NCBI GenBank assembly: GCA_034437755.1
Contig: DAOTTV010000124.1
Coordinates: 4,544 to 68,543 of the forward strand
Direction of reading: 5' to 3'
Origin: JAUZRW01 sp034437755
Lineage (GTDB): Bacteria; Chloroflexota; Anaerolineae; Aggregatilineales; Phototrophicaceae
DNA: 64,000 nucleotides
The notes beneath the pieces were generated by a model. That model made no database searches, was not told the DNA's origin, and saw only the letters and a program-made list of their open reading frames with translations. Position 1 is the stretch's first letter. Every line of letters begins with the position of its first letter. Of the stretch, positions 17,849 to 25,007 are shown one piece after another. Position numbers and translations under genes: made by a program.

Positions 17849-18052
17849 GGCAAGGGGCGAGGACATTGTGCCCTCGCCTAAGCGTGCGTCGCGGTCAAAA
17901 TCAGGGCGTTCGATCTGGCTCAGGCAACTGCCATCAATCGGCGGCATCGGGGACGGGTCATCGCCGTTGTCCTGTGCGAATGCCGCGCCGATACCAAGAG
18001 TGCTGATCATCACAACAATTGCGACCTGTATGAGAAATTTATGGGACATCAT
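17600..18052 (-). CDS. Putative small exported protein, possibly truncated, 150 aa
   Basis: A good ribosome-binding site (AAGGAG at 18061-18066, 8 bases before ATG 18052) precedes a clear signal peptide, MMSHKFLIQVAIVVMISTLG then IGAAFAQ with likely cleavage before Gln-Asp. The mature part begins DNGDDPSPMPPIDGSCLSQ. These first 70 residues lie in intergenic DNA and look genuine. The remaining residues are antisense to the end of the RCK gene, running through a hairpin at 17856-17878, so the C-terminal half may be an accidental extension of a truncated gene. I do not recognise the protein. Confidence 0.4.
   Translation of the reverse strand: MMSHKFLIQVAIVVMISTLGIGAAFAQDNGDDPSPMPPIDGSCLSQIERPDFDRDARLGEGTMSSPLALFDGNQRTVTRDNFGNARMTGEEYECIFALHDDIAIRMYDRLSTVDPVKHNIHIFIILQKVDRLTIHERPRLDQQLNHAIIV
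17856..17878 (+). terminator. Hairpin after the RCK gene pair
   Basis: GGCGAGG (17856-17862) pairs with CCTCGCC (17872-17878) across a nine-base loop, eight bases after the RCK stop codon. No strong T-run follows. On the minus strand it falls inside the possible exported-protein gene. Confidence 0.5.
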
Positions 18053-18155
18053 CTTGCTCACTCCTTCTGGGCTTTAGCTATGTTTTGGTTAACTGTCTAC
18101 AGTATGCCAGGCAGGTGTAAGCGAAGTTTGCTGAAGGTGTAAACGATATATAAAA

Positions 18156-18354
18156 TGGCTCTTTGGGATTTCGCGTGGTTTTTGTCGCAGGGGCTTTGCC
18201 CCCGCACCCCACAAGGAACGATCGTTCCTTGACCTTGTTCCTTGACCTTGTTCATTTTGAATGCTGCGCGTTCAAAAAACCAAAAGTTTTTGGTGTTCCC
18301 TTTTTTCAAAAAGGGAACAAAAGGAGCTTGACCACGCAAGATACGAAAGACCCA
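18156..18354 (-). repeat. Dispersed palindrome-rich repeat, copy A (about 199 bp)
   Basis: This is a near-complete copy of an intergenic repeat family, inverted relative to copies B, C and D. It holds, in plus-strand order, GGGGC-TTT-GCCCC (18190-18202), the 20-base perfect palindrome CAAGGAACGATCGTTCCTTG (18212-18231), TTGAATGC/GCGTTCAA (from 18257), CCAAAA/TTTTGG (18280-18293) and an 11-bp hairpin GTTCCCTTTTT/AAAAAGGGAAC (18295-18318). It ends in the 32-base conserved block CTTGACCACGC...GATACGAAAGA. No protein is encoded. It occupies the gap between the exported protein and a methyltransferase gene. Confidence 0.9.
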
Positions 18355-18393
18355 GACATTTAACCAAAACTAAACGGGTCAAGTACTATAGAA

Positions 18394-19317
18394 TCAGGAC
18401 TTTTTGCGGGCAGTCACCGCGATAATATCGAAGGGATTCACGTATAAGGAGCGTTTGGATAAACCTAGTAAATCAACGACGCGCTCTAACAATTTAGCAA
18501 GCGGCGGCACGTAGAAACCGAGACGATCGAAGAACAAACTCAGCGTCACGTGTTTGCCGATGTGGCGTGTGTGGATGACCTCGAAATCGGCTTCGGTTAG
18601 CAAGCGGCGCAAGGTCGCCTCTGAGAAGTAATAGACATGCTCTTCCGACAATTTGTACCCAATCCAGCGTTTACCCGTAATACGCGCCGGCAAGCTGTGA
18701 ATATCAGGGGTCGCAAGCTCGATAACGCCGCCGTCGTTCAGTAATGCGGCAATGTGTTCGACATAGGCGCGGGGGTCGGGCACATGCTCGATGACATCAT
18801 ACAAGGTGATCAGATCGTAACGCTGTTGATCGGGGTCTAAATCTAACAAGCTCATATTGTGCGAGGGATGGTTGAAGCGTTCCGACACGTAACGGGTCGC
18901 AAATGACGAGACATCCAAGCCCTCGACCTGCCAACCGCGTTTGGCGGCTTCGTCGATGAAGAAGCCCATCGCGCATCCCACATCCAGCAGGGCGCCCCCA
19001 TCGGTATACTGTTCCAGATGATCGAGGCGGCGATTAGCAGTCAGGCGGATGTTTTGCTCATCGCTGATATAATCCGTATAGCCCACTTCGCCCGAGTCAT
19101 CGCTCTGGAAGTAGGTGTTATCGTATAACTGATAGAGCTTGTCCGGCGCTGGTTGATATTGAACAAAGACCAAGCCGCAAGATGAACACTGTACCAGTCC
19201 GCGACCATTTTCAGGGCAATATAGACGGTGCTCGTCATGTCCACACAAATTACAGTATTGGATTTTGATGGATGATTCCGTCGCGGTCTGTTGGTCGACT
19301 GCTTGTACAGATGCCAT
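18394..19317 (-). CDS. Class I SAM-dependent methyltransferase with N-terminal zinc ribbon, 307 aa
   Basis: The N-terminus has two CxxC pairs (YCNLCGHDEHRLYC and LVQCSSCGLVFVQYQ), a treble-clef-like ribbon common in methyltransferases acting on sugar nucleotides or lipids. The SAM-binding core follows: LLDVGCAMGFFIDEAAKRG (motif I, about residue 91), VEGLDVSSF, then DLITLYDVIEHVPDPRAY and GGVIELATPDIHSLPAR. It resembles the Methyltransf_23/UbiG-like group. Upstream of the start is an inverted repeat GTTGGT (19329-19334)/ACCAAC (19353-19358). The substrate is unknown; surface glycan or lipid modification is a guess. Confidence 0.82.
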   Translation of the reverse strand: MASVQAVDQQTATESSIKIQYCNLCGHDEHRLYCPENGRGLVQCSSCGLVFVQYQPAPDKLYQLYDNTYFQSDDSGEVGYTDYISDEQNIRLTANRRLDHLEQYTDGGALLDVGCAMGFFIDEAAKRGWQVEGLDVSSFATRYVSERFNHPSHNMSLLDLDPDQQRYDLITLYDVIEHVPDPRAYVEHIAALLNDGGVIELATPDIHSLPARITGKRWIGYKLSEEHVYYFSEATLRRLLTEADFEVIHTRHIGKHVTLSLFFDRLGFYVPPLAKLLERVVDLLGLSKRSLYVNPFDIIAVTARKKS

Positions 19318-19425
19318 ATGACATTTCCGTTGGTTATATTTGTATAAAAACGACCAACACTATATCAAATTAACAGGAAGTGACAATAGGCAATTCCCAT
19401 CCGAGCGCAGACACACACCCGACCG

Positions 19426-19460
19426 AGAAACCATCCGCCAGCGCATGACGGGTGGTTTCT
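19426..19460 (-). terminator. Hairpin downstream of glnS
   Basis: AGAAACCATCC (19426-19436) pairs with GGGTGGTTTCT (19450-19460) over 11 bp with one G-T pair. It lies 15 bases past the glnS stop in the direction of glnS transcription. There is no T-run after it on the minus strand. Confidence 0.5.
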
Positions 19461-19474
19461 GCGGGTATGATCGC

Positions 19475-21193
19475 TTACTTCTGCTTATTTTTCTGCTTGT
19501 TTTTCTGCTTTTTCTTGTTCTTCTTCTGCACTTTCTTCCATTGATCGCGCAGGGTGACCGTGCGATTGAAAATTAGCTTATCAGCGGTCGAATCAGGATC
19601 GACAACGAAGTACGCCAGACGCTCAAACTGCACACGATCACCCGCGGCGAGAGTCTGCGCGTACGGTTCAATGTAGACCGGATCGACAATCTCGACTGAT
19701 TTGGGGTTGATGAAGGCCGTGAAATCCTGTTCATCGTCGCCATCCGGCACTTCTTCGGTGAAGAGCGTATCGTACAGACGCGCCTCAGCCTGTATCGCGT
19801 GTTCTGCCGATACCCAGTGCAGGGTCGCTTTCACACGGCGACCATCCGGCGCGTACCCGCCCTTCGTTGCGGGGTCATACGTACAGCGCAACTCAATGAC
19901 CTGACCATCGCCATCTTTGATGACATCCGTGCAGGTGATGTAATAGCCCCAGCGCAGACGCACCTCGCGCCCCGGTGCAAGACGATAGAACTTGCGCGGC
20001 GGGTCTTCCATGAAGTCCGCACGCTCGATATATAGTACCTTCGAGAAGGGCACAGTGCGCGTGCCGGCGGCTTCATCTTCGGGGTTATTGACGGCTTCCA
20101 TATGTTCGACTTGATCGTCTGGATAATTCTCGATGACGACTTTGAGCGGGTCAACAACAGCCATCACGCGGTTAGACGTTTTGTTAAGGTGATCGCGCCC
20201 GTAATACTCCAACTGCTGTAGCTCGACAATCCCGTTTTTCTTACTCACGCCGATTGCCTCGGCGAAATTACGGATTGACTGCGGGGTATACCCACGACGA
20301 CGCAAACCGGAGATAGTCGGCATCCGCGGGTCGTCCCAGCCCGCGACATAGCCTTCCTGTACCAGACGAATCAGCTTGCGCTTGCTGAGGACAGTATAGC
20401 TCAGGTTGAGCCGTGCAAATTCGATCTGTTGCGGATGATGAATGCCGAGCTTCTCCAGATACCAATCATAGAGCGGGCGATGGTCTTCATATTCCAGCGT
20501 GCAGATAGAGTGAGTCACCCGCTCGATTGAGTCGGACTGCCCGTGGGCGAAGTCATACATCGGGTAGATGTGCCATGTACTGCCGGTGCGCGGGTGTGGT
20601 GTGTTGATGATGCGATACATCACGGGATCACGCATGTTGATATTGCCCGATTGCATGTCGATCTTAGCCCGCAGAACGGCTTCGCCTTCGTTGAATTCGC
20701 CATTTTTCATCTTCTCGAATAAGTCGAGATTCTCGTCAATCGGGCGATCACGGTAAGGGCTTTCTTTGCCCGGCTCGGTCAATGTCCCGCGATACTCGCG
20801 GATTTCATCAGGACTCAGTTGATCGACATAGGCATTGCCATCGCGGATGAGTTGCACTGCCCAGTCATACAGTTGATCGAAATAATCAGACGCATAATAT
20901 AAGCGATCATCCCAATCGTAGCCCAGCCACTTCACATCTTCGATGATGGCATCGATGTATTCTTGCGCTTCTTTCGCGGGGTTGGTATCGTCAAAGCGCA
21001 GATTGCACAGTCCGCCGTATTGCGCGGCAATGCCAAAGTTGAGCACGATTGATTTTGCGTGCCCGATATGCAAGAAGCCGTTCGGCTCTGGTGGGAAGCG
21101 CGTGTGAACCTTGTCGTCAAAGCGTCCGGTTTCGTTGTGTTCGTCGATGATCTCACGGATGAAATTCGACTTCGGTGCATCATTATCGCTCAT
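19475..21193 (-). CDS. glnS: Glutaminyl-tRNA synthetase, 572 aa
   Basis: A class I synthetase charging tRNA-Gln. The HIGH motif is at residues 42-45 within FPPEPNGFLHIGHAKSI; the KMSKS-equivalent is VLSKRKLIRLV; AEAIGVSKKNGIVELQQLE and the C-terminal anticodon-binding beta-barrels (FSKVLYIERADFMEDPP, VRLRWGYYI) are present. It is GlnRS and not GluRS by PPEPNGFLHIGH and overall layout. The last 20 or so residues are almost pure Lys/Gln/Asn (KKVQKKNKKKQ, then KNKQKNKQK), an unusual basic tail. A GlnRS gene implies direct Gln-tRNA charging. A tRNA-Glu gene is nearby on the other strand. Confidence 0.97.
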   Translation of the reverse strand: MSDNDAPKSNFIREIIDEHNETGRFDDKVHTRFPPEPNGFLHIGHAKSIVLNFGIAAQYGGLCNLRFDDTNPAKEAQEYIDAIIEDVKWLGYDWDDRLYYASDYFDQLYDWAVQLIRDGNAYVDQLSPDEIREYRGTLTEPGKESPYRDRPIDENLDLFEKMKNGEFNEGEAVLRAKIDMQSGNINMRDPVMYRIINTPHPRTGSTWHIYPMYDFAHGQSDSIERVTHSICTLEYEDHRPLYDWYLEKLGIHHPQQIEFARLNLSYTVLSKRKLIRLVQEGYVAGWDDPRMPTISGLRRRGYTPQSIRNFAEAIGVSKKNGIVELQQLEYYGRDHLNKTSNRVMAVVDPLKVVIENYPDDQVEHMEAVNNPEDEAAGTRTVPFSKVLYIERADFMEDPPRKFYRLAPGREVRLRWGYYITCTDVIKDGDGQVIELRCTYDPATKGGYAPDGRRVKATLHWVSAEHAIQAEARLYDTLFTEEVPDGDDEQDFTAFINPKSVEIVDPVYIEPYAQTLAAGDRVQFERLAYFVVDPDSTADKLIFNRTVTLRDQWKKVQKKNKKKQKNKQKNKQK

Positions 21194-21259
21194 ACAGTAT
21201 CTTTCTGTTTATTAGCATCGTCTATTCACATGGTATCGCATAGCGTGGAGCAAGAAAAC

Positions 21260-21303
21260 GGCTCTTTGGGGTTTCGCGTGATTTTTGTGCAGGCGCTTTA
21301 CCC
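21260..21303 (-). repeat. Dispersed repeat, fragment E (right end only)
   Basis: The sequence GGCTCTTTGGGGTTTCGCGT, followed by GATTTTTGTGCAGG, matches positions 18157-18200 of copy A with a few substitutions. Only this end of the element remains; the hairpins that follow in copy A are missing. It lies upstream of glnS. Confidence 0.7.
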
Positions 21304-21445
21304 TTTCACCTATTATGAGTCGTTGAATCATAACGATAAACAGGATCGCATTCAATAGGTGCATCACGCGGGCTATTCACAGACTGCACGCCCTGTTGTA
21401 GACTCGCGCTATCACGTCAAATCAAGTGGAATGCGTAACTCTATT

Positions 21446-21652
21446 ATGGAACCCAAGATTGGAAGTGCGCTCGTTCTGGGCGCAGTATTAGCGATTGGCG
21501 GCATCGGTCTCTTTTTCTTCATGTACTTTTTCATGCTGGCCGGGGCGAGTGCCGCGACGCGCTTGTTCGGTTCGTTGCTTGTGCCCCCGCTGGTGATGGC
21601 GGTCGCGGTCGGCGGCTATTACATCTTGATGAGCACCGACGATGCCGATTGA
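21446..21652 (+). CDS. Small two-helix membrane protein, 68 aa
   Basis: The predicted protein MEPKIGSALVLGAVLAIGG continues into a very hydrophobic stretch (LFFFMYFFMLAGASAA) and a second helix (LFGSLLVPPLVMAVAVGGYY), ending ILMSTDDAD. It may start at the in-frame ATG at 21431 (MRNSIMEPK) instead; AAGTGGA at 21424-21430 is poorly spaced for either. An open frame extends back to 21359 with no initiation signal. No family is recognised. It sits between glnS (divergent) and the tRNA-Glu promoter. Confidence 0.5.
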   Translation: MEPKIGSALVLGAVLAIGGIGLFFFMYFFMLAGASAATRLFGSLLVPPLVMAVAVGGYYILMSTDDAD

Positions 21653-21715
21653 ACCAGCCCGATCATGAGCAATTGTGTGATTTCCATGAAGTTTTGAAAT
21701 CCTTACAAGTTGTTC

Positions 21716-21744
21716 TTGACTTTCAATATCCTGTTCTGTATACT
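21716..21744 (+). promoter_or_regulatory. Sigma-70-type promoter of tRNA-Glu
   Basis: TTGACT (21716-21721) and TATACT (21739-21744) are separated by exactly 17 bases. Transcription would start a few bases downstream, about 15-20 bases before the tRNA. It is the best promoter match seen in the window. Confidence 0.8.
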
Positions 21745-21765
21745 TTTCAGTGTTGTAAGTTGTTA

Positions 21766-21838
21766 GGCCCGTTCGTCTAGTGGACTAGGATGCCACCCTT
21801 TCAAGGTGGAGACACGGGTTCGAACCCCGTACGGGCTG
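21766..21838 (+). tRNA. tRNA-Glu (anticodon TTC)
   Basis: The cloverleaf folds cleanly. Acceptor GGCCCGT (21766-21772) pairs with ACGGGCT (21831-21837, one G-T pair), and the discriminator base is G (21838). The anticodon loop is CTTTCAA with anticodon TTC, flanked by the stem CCACC/GGTGG. The T arm is ACGGG-TTCGAAC-CCCGT (21814-21830). CCA is not encoded. It is a single gene with its own promoter and terminator. Confidence 0.97.
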
Positions 21839-21846
21839 TCTACTAG

Positions 21847-21874
21847 AATCCTCATTGTGTGTGAGGATTTTTTT
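21847..21874 (+). terminator. Rho-independent terminator of tRNA-Glu
   Basis: AATCCTCA (21847-21854) pairs with TGAGGATT (21862-21869), and a run of seven T follows (21868-21874). The hairpin begins eight bases after the tRNA. Confidence 0.9.
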
Positions 21875-21891
21875 GATTCAGCTGTGCTGAC

Positions 21892-22515
21892 TCATGAAAA
21901 CGACGACTTATTCGAGAAGTACCAGACCGTCGCCTCAGTCCGATTATTGACATCTAGCTTGCAGAAAATATTCTTCAAGTGAAAGCTGACGGTATTCTTG
22001 CTGATGTCGAGGCGGCGCGCAATCTCAGAATTTGTCAGGCCGCGAGCGACCAAACTCAGCACTTCGGTCTCACGCGGGGAGAGTTCTTCCGGCACAGGTG
22101 GGTCTTGCATCAACCAGCGTTGTGCCGAGCGCGGGAAAACCAAACGCCCCTGTGCCACCTGTCGGATCGCATCGGCAATGTGGGCAAAGGGTTCGCTCTT
22201 GAAGGCAATGCCATCAGCCCCCAGCGTGATCGCTGTACGCAAGTTCTCGTTATCTTTATGACCCGTCAGCATCAACACGCGCACCTTACGACTGACTTGT
22301 TGAATATCGCTGAGAACGCTGAACCCGTGATACGGCATTTCGATATCAAGCACGACGACATCGACGGTTTGTCGCTGTAATACCCGATAGATATGATGCC
22401 CGTCCTGCAAAGCGTCGATGACATCCATATCATGCTGGCAATCGATCAATTGTTGCAACCCATCCAGTATTAACGCATGATCATCCACGAGCAAAACGCC
22501 AATAGCTTGACTCAT
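21892..22515 (-). CDS. LuxR/NarL-type response regulator, 207 aa
   Basis: An N-terminal receiver domain has the acidic pair (LLVDDHALI), phosphoacceptor Asp in VVVLDIEMPYHG and the Thr in LMLTGHKD. A C-terminal helix-turn-helix of the LuxR class follows (LSPRETEVLSLVARGLTNSE, then IARRLDISKNTVSFHLKNI). It is transcribed away from phaE-phaC, with a 263-base shared intergenic region that holds a cluster of CTACC/GGTAG-type repeats, so it may control itself and the PHA synthase genes. No partner sensor kinase is adjacent. Confidence 0.92.
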   Translation of the reverse strand: MSQAIGVLLVDDHALILDGLQQLIDCQHDMDVIDALQDGHHIYRVLQRQTVDVVVLDIEMPYHGFSVLSDIQQVSRKVRVLMLTGHKDNENLRTAITLGADGIAFKSEPFAHIADAIRQVAQGRLVFPRSAQRWLMQDPPVPEELSPRETEVLSLVARGLTNSEIARRLDISKNTVSFHLKNIFCKLDVNNRTEATVWYFSNKSSFS

Positions 22516-22618
22516 TCTAAACCCTTAATATCTGATAATAAATTTATGTCGAAGAAAAAATACTACTTTTACTCCTATGGTATCAGCATCACCCACAAAA
22601 ACCACACAATCACCCTGC

Positions 22619-22688
22619 TGACCTACACAAATAGGTAGGTCATGGCTACCTGAACGTAGGTTTAATTGTATGCCTATCCCCTGTAGGA
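22619..22688. promoter_or_regulatory. Candidate operator cluster between regulator and phaEC
   Basis: A perfect inverted repeat TGACCTAC (22619-22626) / GTAGGTCA (22635-22642) is followed by CTAC (22646-22649)/GTAG (22656-22659), and then by CCTAT and GTAGG around 22672-22686. The repeated unit ACCTAC/GTAGGT with close spacing is what a dimeric LuxR-type regulator would bind. No other intergenic region here has this motif density. Confidence 0.45.
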
Positions 22689-22731
22689 TTATAACAATTC
22701 ACATTGCTATCCTGCCACAAAATATGACGTT

Positions 22732-22760
22732 TTGCACGATGTATTCACACACAATATAAA
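22732..22760 (+). promoter_or_regulatory. Candidate promoter of phaE-phaC
   Basis: TTGCAC (22732-22737) and TATAAA (22755-22760) are 17 bases apart, just upstream of the phaE start at 22779 and about 45 bases after the repeat cluster. The leader would be very short. Confidence 0.5.
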
Positions 22761-22778
22761 TTGTTTTTAGGTGTTCCA

Positions 22779-23837
22779 ATGGTATTTAAGCCCCATAACG
22801 AGACAGTTGATCGACTGTTGATTGATGCTCAGCAAACGATGATGAGCAATTGGGTCGCGATGATTCAGTCGGCATCGAACACATCTGCCCCCTTCAATCA
22901 GCATGTGTTCACTAATATTGCAGATGTCTGGCGCGAGACTGTGCAGAGTGGTATCCGCCTGATTACGATGAATGCTGACCCGACTGTGCGCGATGTCGCC
23001 GAGAAAATTTACGTCAACCAGTTGAACACGCTCCGCTTCATCGAACTCACATCACAGGTCTGGACGCAGGTCGGGCAAGCCATCGAGCAAGAGGCGAACT
23101 GGCAAGCTGTACTCGACCACGAATTAGCCCGCATCCGGCGCGACTGGATACAAAGCACCCGCGACTCTTTACACATCGACGAAGCCTTCCCGGCATTGTG
23201 GCAAGCCTTCATCGAAGAGGGATGCGCGCTCAGCATCCTGTGGACAGAAGACCTGAAGCAAGCCCTACTAGACTCGCAACATCGCATCCAACATAAGCTG
23301 ACCAACGCCGCCGATATGGCGAGCGTACACTGGGATACCTACGCTGAAAACGTGGGACAACTGCTGACGACTCCTGGTCTGGCTGATCTACAAAGTATCC
23401 ACGACGCACTACAGCACAGTTTCGCGGTCTGGCTAGATATGCTGAAGGCAATGGAAGCCTATCATATCATTTTGATCGACGCGTGGTTACAAGCCTATCA
23501 CCAGCTCATTGCTGAATTGGGCAATCTAGCACAAGCAGGCGAAGCAGTCGAGGGTATTCGCGATTTTCTCAATCGCTGGGGGGCAACCGCCGACGACACC
23601 TTCAAGCAGACTTTCCAGAGCCAACCCTTCGTCAGCGCACAGACACAACTCGTCAACACGATTATGATTTACCGTCGCCGGCAACATCATCTGAACGACG
23701 CGCTGATGGAACTCTACGGCTTGCCGACCCGCACCGAGGTTGACGAAGCCCATCGCCGCATTTACGAATTGCGTAAAGAGATGAAAGCCCTCAAACGACA
23801 GATGAAAGCTCTGCGCCGCGATTCCGATCGCGCTTGA
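22779..23837 (+). CDS. phaE: Class III polyhydroxyalkanoate synthase subunit PhaE, 352 aa
   Basis: The C-terminus has the PhaE signature: MELYGLPTRTEVDEAHRRIY, followed by a Lys/Arg-rich coiled coil (ELRKEMKALKRQMKAL). The rest is helical, with many Trp and Gln residues, fitting the poorly conserved PhaE body that forms a complex with PhaC. The length of 352 fits known PhaE (about 357). ATG 22779 is preferred, with AGGTG five bases ahead; a TTG at 22761 is in frame. The stop overlaps or nearly abuts phaC, so the two subunits are made together. Confidence 0.85.
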   Translation: MVFKPHNETVDRLLIDAQQTMMSNWVAMIQSASNTSAPFNQHVFTNIADVWRETVQSGIRLITMNADPTVRDVAEKIYVNQLNTLRFIELTSQVWTQVGQAIEQEANWQAVLDHELARIRRDWIQSTRDSLHIDEAFPALWQAFIEEGCALSILWTEDLKQALLDSQHRIQHKLTNAADMASVHWDTYAENVGQLLTTPGLADLQSIHDALQHSFAVWLDMLKAMEAYHIILIDAWLQAYHQLIAELGNLAQAGEAVEGIRDFLNRWGATADDTFKQTFQSQPFVSAQTQLVNTIMIYRRRQHHLNDALMELYGLPTRTEVDEAHRRIYELRKEMKALKRQMKALRRDSDRA

Positions 23838-23866
23838 CCATCACTGATATACTGAAGAAGGTTGTA

Positions 23867-24961
23867 ATGTTAAAATTGCCTATCGCTAAAGCACCCGATG
23901 ATACCAATGCTGAACTACTCTCGATGAGTAACCGCGCGATGCAAGGGGTCCGCACTTTAACCGACACCGATGCTGATGATCTGCGAATTGGCATCACACC
24001 GAAGCAAGCCGTCTTTACCAACGATCACGTCACGCTGTATCGCTATGCGCCGGACGTGAGCAAGCGCGTGACAACGCCGGTGCTGATCGTCTATGCGCTG
24101 GTCAATCGCCCTTACATGATGGATTTGCAGGAGAATCGCTCGTTGATCCGGCAGTTAATCGCGCAGGGATTAGATGTTTACCTGATCGACTGGGGTTACC
24201 CGATGCGGAACGATCGCTGGCTCATGCTGGATGACTACGTCAACGATTATGTTGATAGCTGTGTCGATCATATTTGTGAAACCCATGATCTGGATGCCAT
24301 CACGCTGATGGGTGTCTGTCAAGGCGGGGTGCTAAGCCTGTGCTATGCCGCACAATACCCCCAACGCATTAGCAATCTCATCACGATGGCGACATCGGTT
24401 GATTTTCATGTGGATGAAGGCGTGCTGAACGCGTGGTTACGCTACACACAAACGCATGAGACCGTCGATCTCAACAGCATGGTCGATGCGTTGGGCAACA
24501 TCCCCGGTGATCTGATGAACTTCGGCTTTTTGATGCTGAAGCCGTTTGAACTGGGATCGCAGAAATATTTAACGCTTCTGGACAGCATCGACGATGACGA
24601 ATACTCAGCAAATTTCTTGCGTATGGAAAAATGGATTTTCGATAGCCCCGATCAAGCAGGTGAGACGTGGCGACAGTACATCAACGATTTCTATGTACAC
24701 AATAAGCTAATCAAAGGCACATTAGAGCTTGATGGTGAGATAATTGACCTGAGGCGGATCACCATGCCGGTGCTGAACGTCTATGCCGAGCACGATCATC
24801 TCGTGCCACCGGCATCTAGCCGCGCCTTGGACGATTACATCACGAGCGACGACTATACCGAAGCGTCGTTCCCCGTCGGGCATGTGGGCATGTATGTCAG
24901 TCGCAAAGTGCAAGACGAACTCCCGCAGTTACTCACACAATGGCTGTGCGAGCGCGCATGA
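23867..24961 (+). CDS. phaC: Class III polyhydroxyalkanoate synthase catalytic subunit PhaC, 364 aa
   Basis: PhaC polymerises (R)-3-hydroxyacyl-CoA. It has an alpha/beta-hydrolase fold with the synthase lipase box MGVCQGGVLSLCYA, nucleophile Cys151. The Asp is in VYAEHDHLVPP (Asp310) and the His in PVGHVGMYVS (His339). In the Allochromatium class III enzyme the triad is Cys149, Asp302, His331; the Asp-His spacing of 29 is identical. TTG at 23834, overlapping the phaE stop, is an alternative start, but ATG 23867 has GAAGAAGG ahead and places Cys151 closest to the known numbering. The short length (about 360) and adjacent PhaE define class III. Confidence 0.92.
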   Translation: MLKLPIAKAPDDTNAELLSMSNRAMQGVRTLTDTDADDLRIGITPKQAVFTNDHVTLYRYAPDVSKRVTTPVLIVYALVNRPYMMDLQENRSLIRQLIAQGLDVYLIDWGYPMRNDRWLMLDDYVNDYVDSCVDHICETHDLDAITLMGVCQGGVLSLCYAAQYPQRISNLITMATSVDFHVDEGVLNAWLRYTQTHETVDLNSMVDALGNIPGDLMNFGFLMLKPFELGSQKYLTLLDSIDDDEYSANFLRMEKWIFDSPDQAGETWRQYINDFYVHNKLIKGTLELDGEIIDLRRITMPVLNVYAEHDHLVPPASSRALDDYITSDDYTEASFPVGHVGMYVSRKVQDELPQLLTQWLCERA

Positions 24962-25007
24962 CATCGAGCGCATTATTTACGAAACATCGAAAAGGACGGC
25001 TTAACTC

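Noticed and set aside
19340..19576. Plus-strand frame of 78 codons ending in a Leu/Phe-rich stretch
   Set aside because: Its hydrophobic part is the reverse complement of the Lys-rich glnS tail, so apparent membrane character is an artefact.
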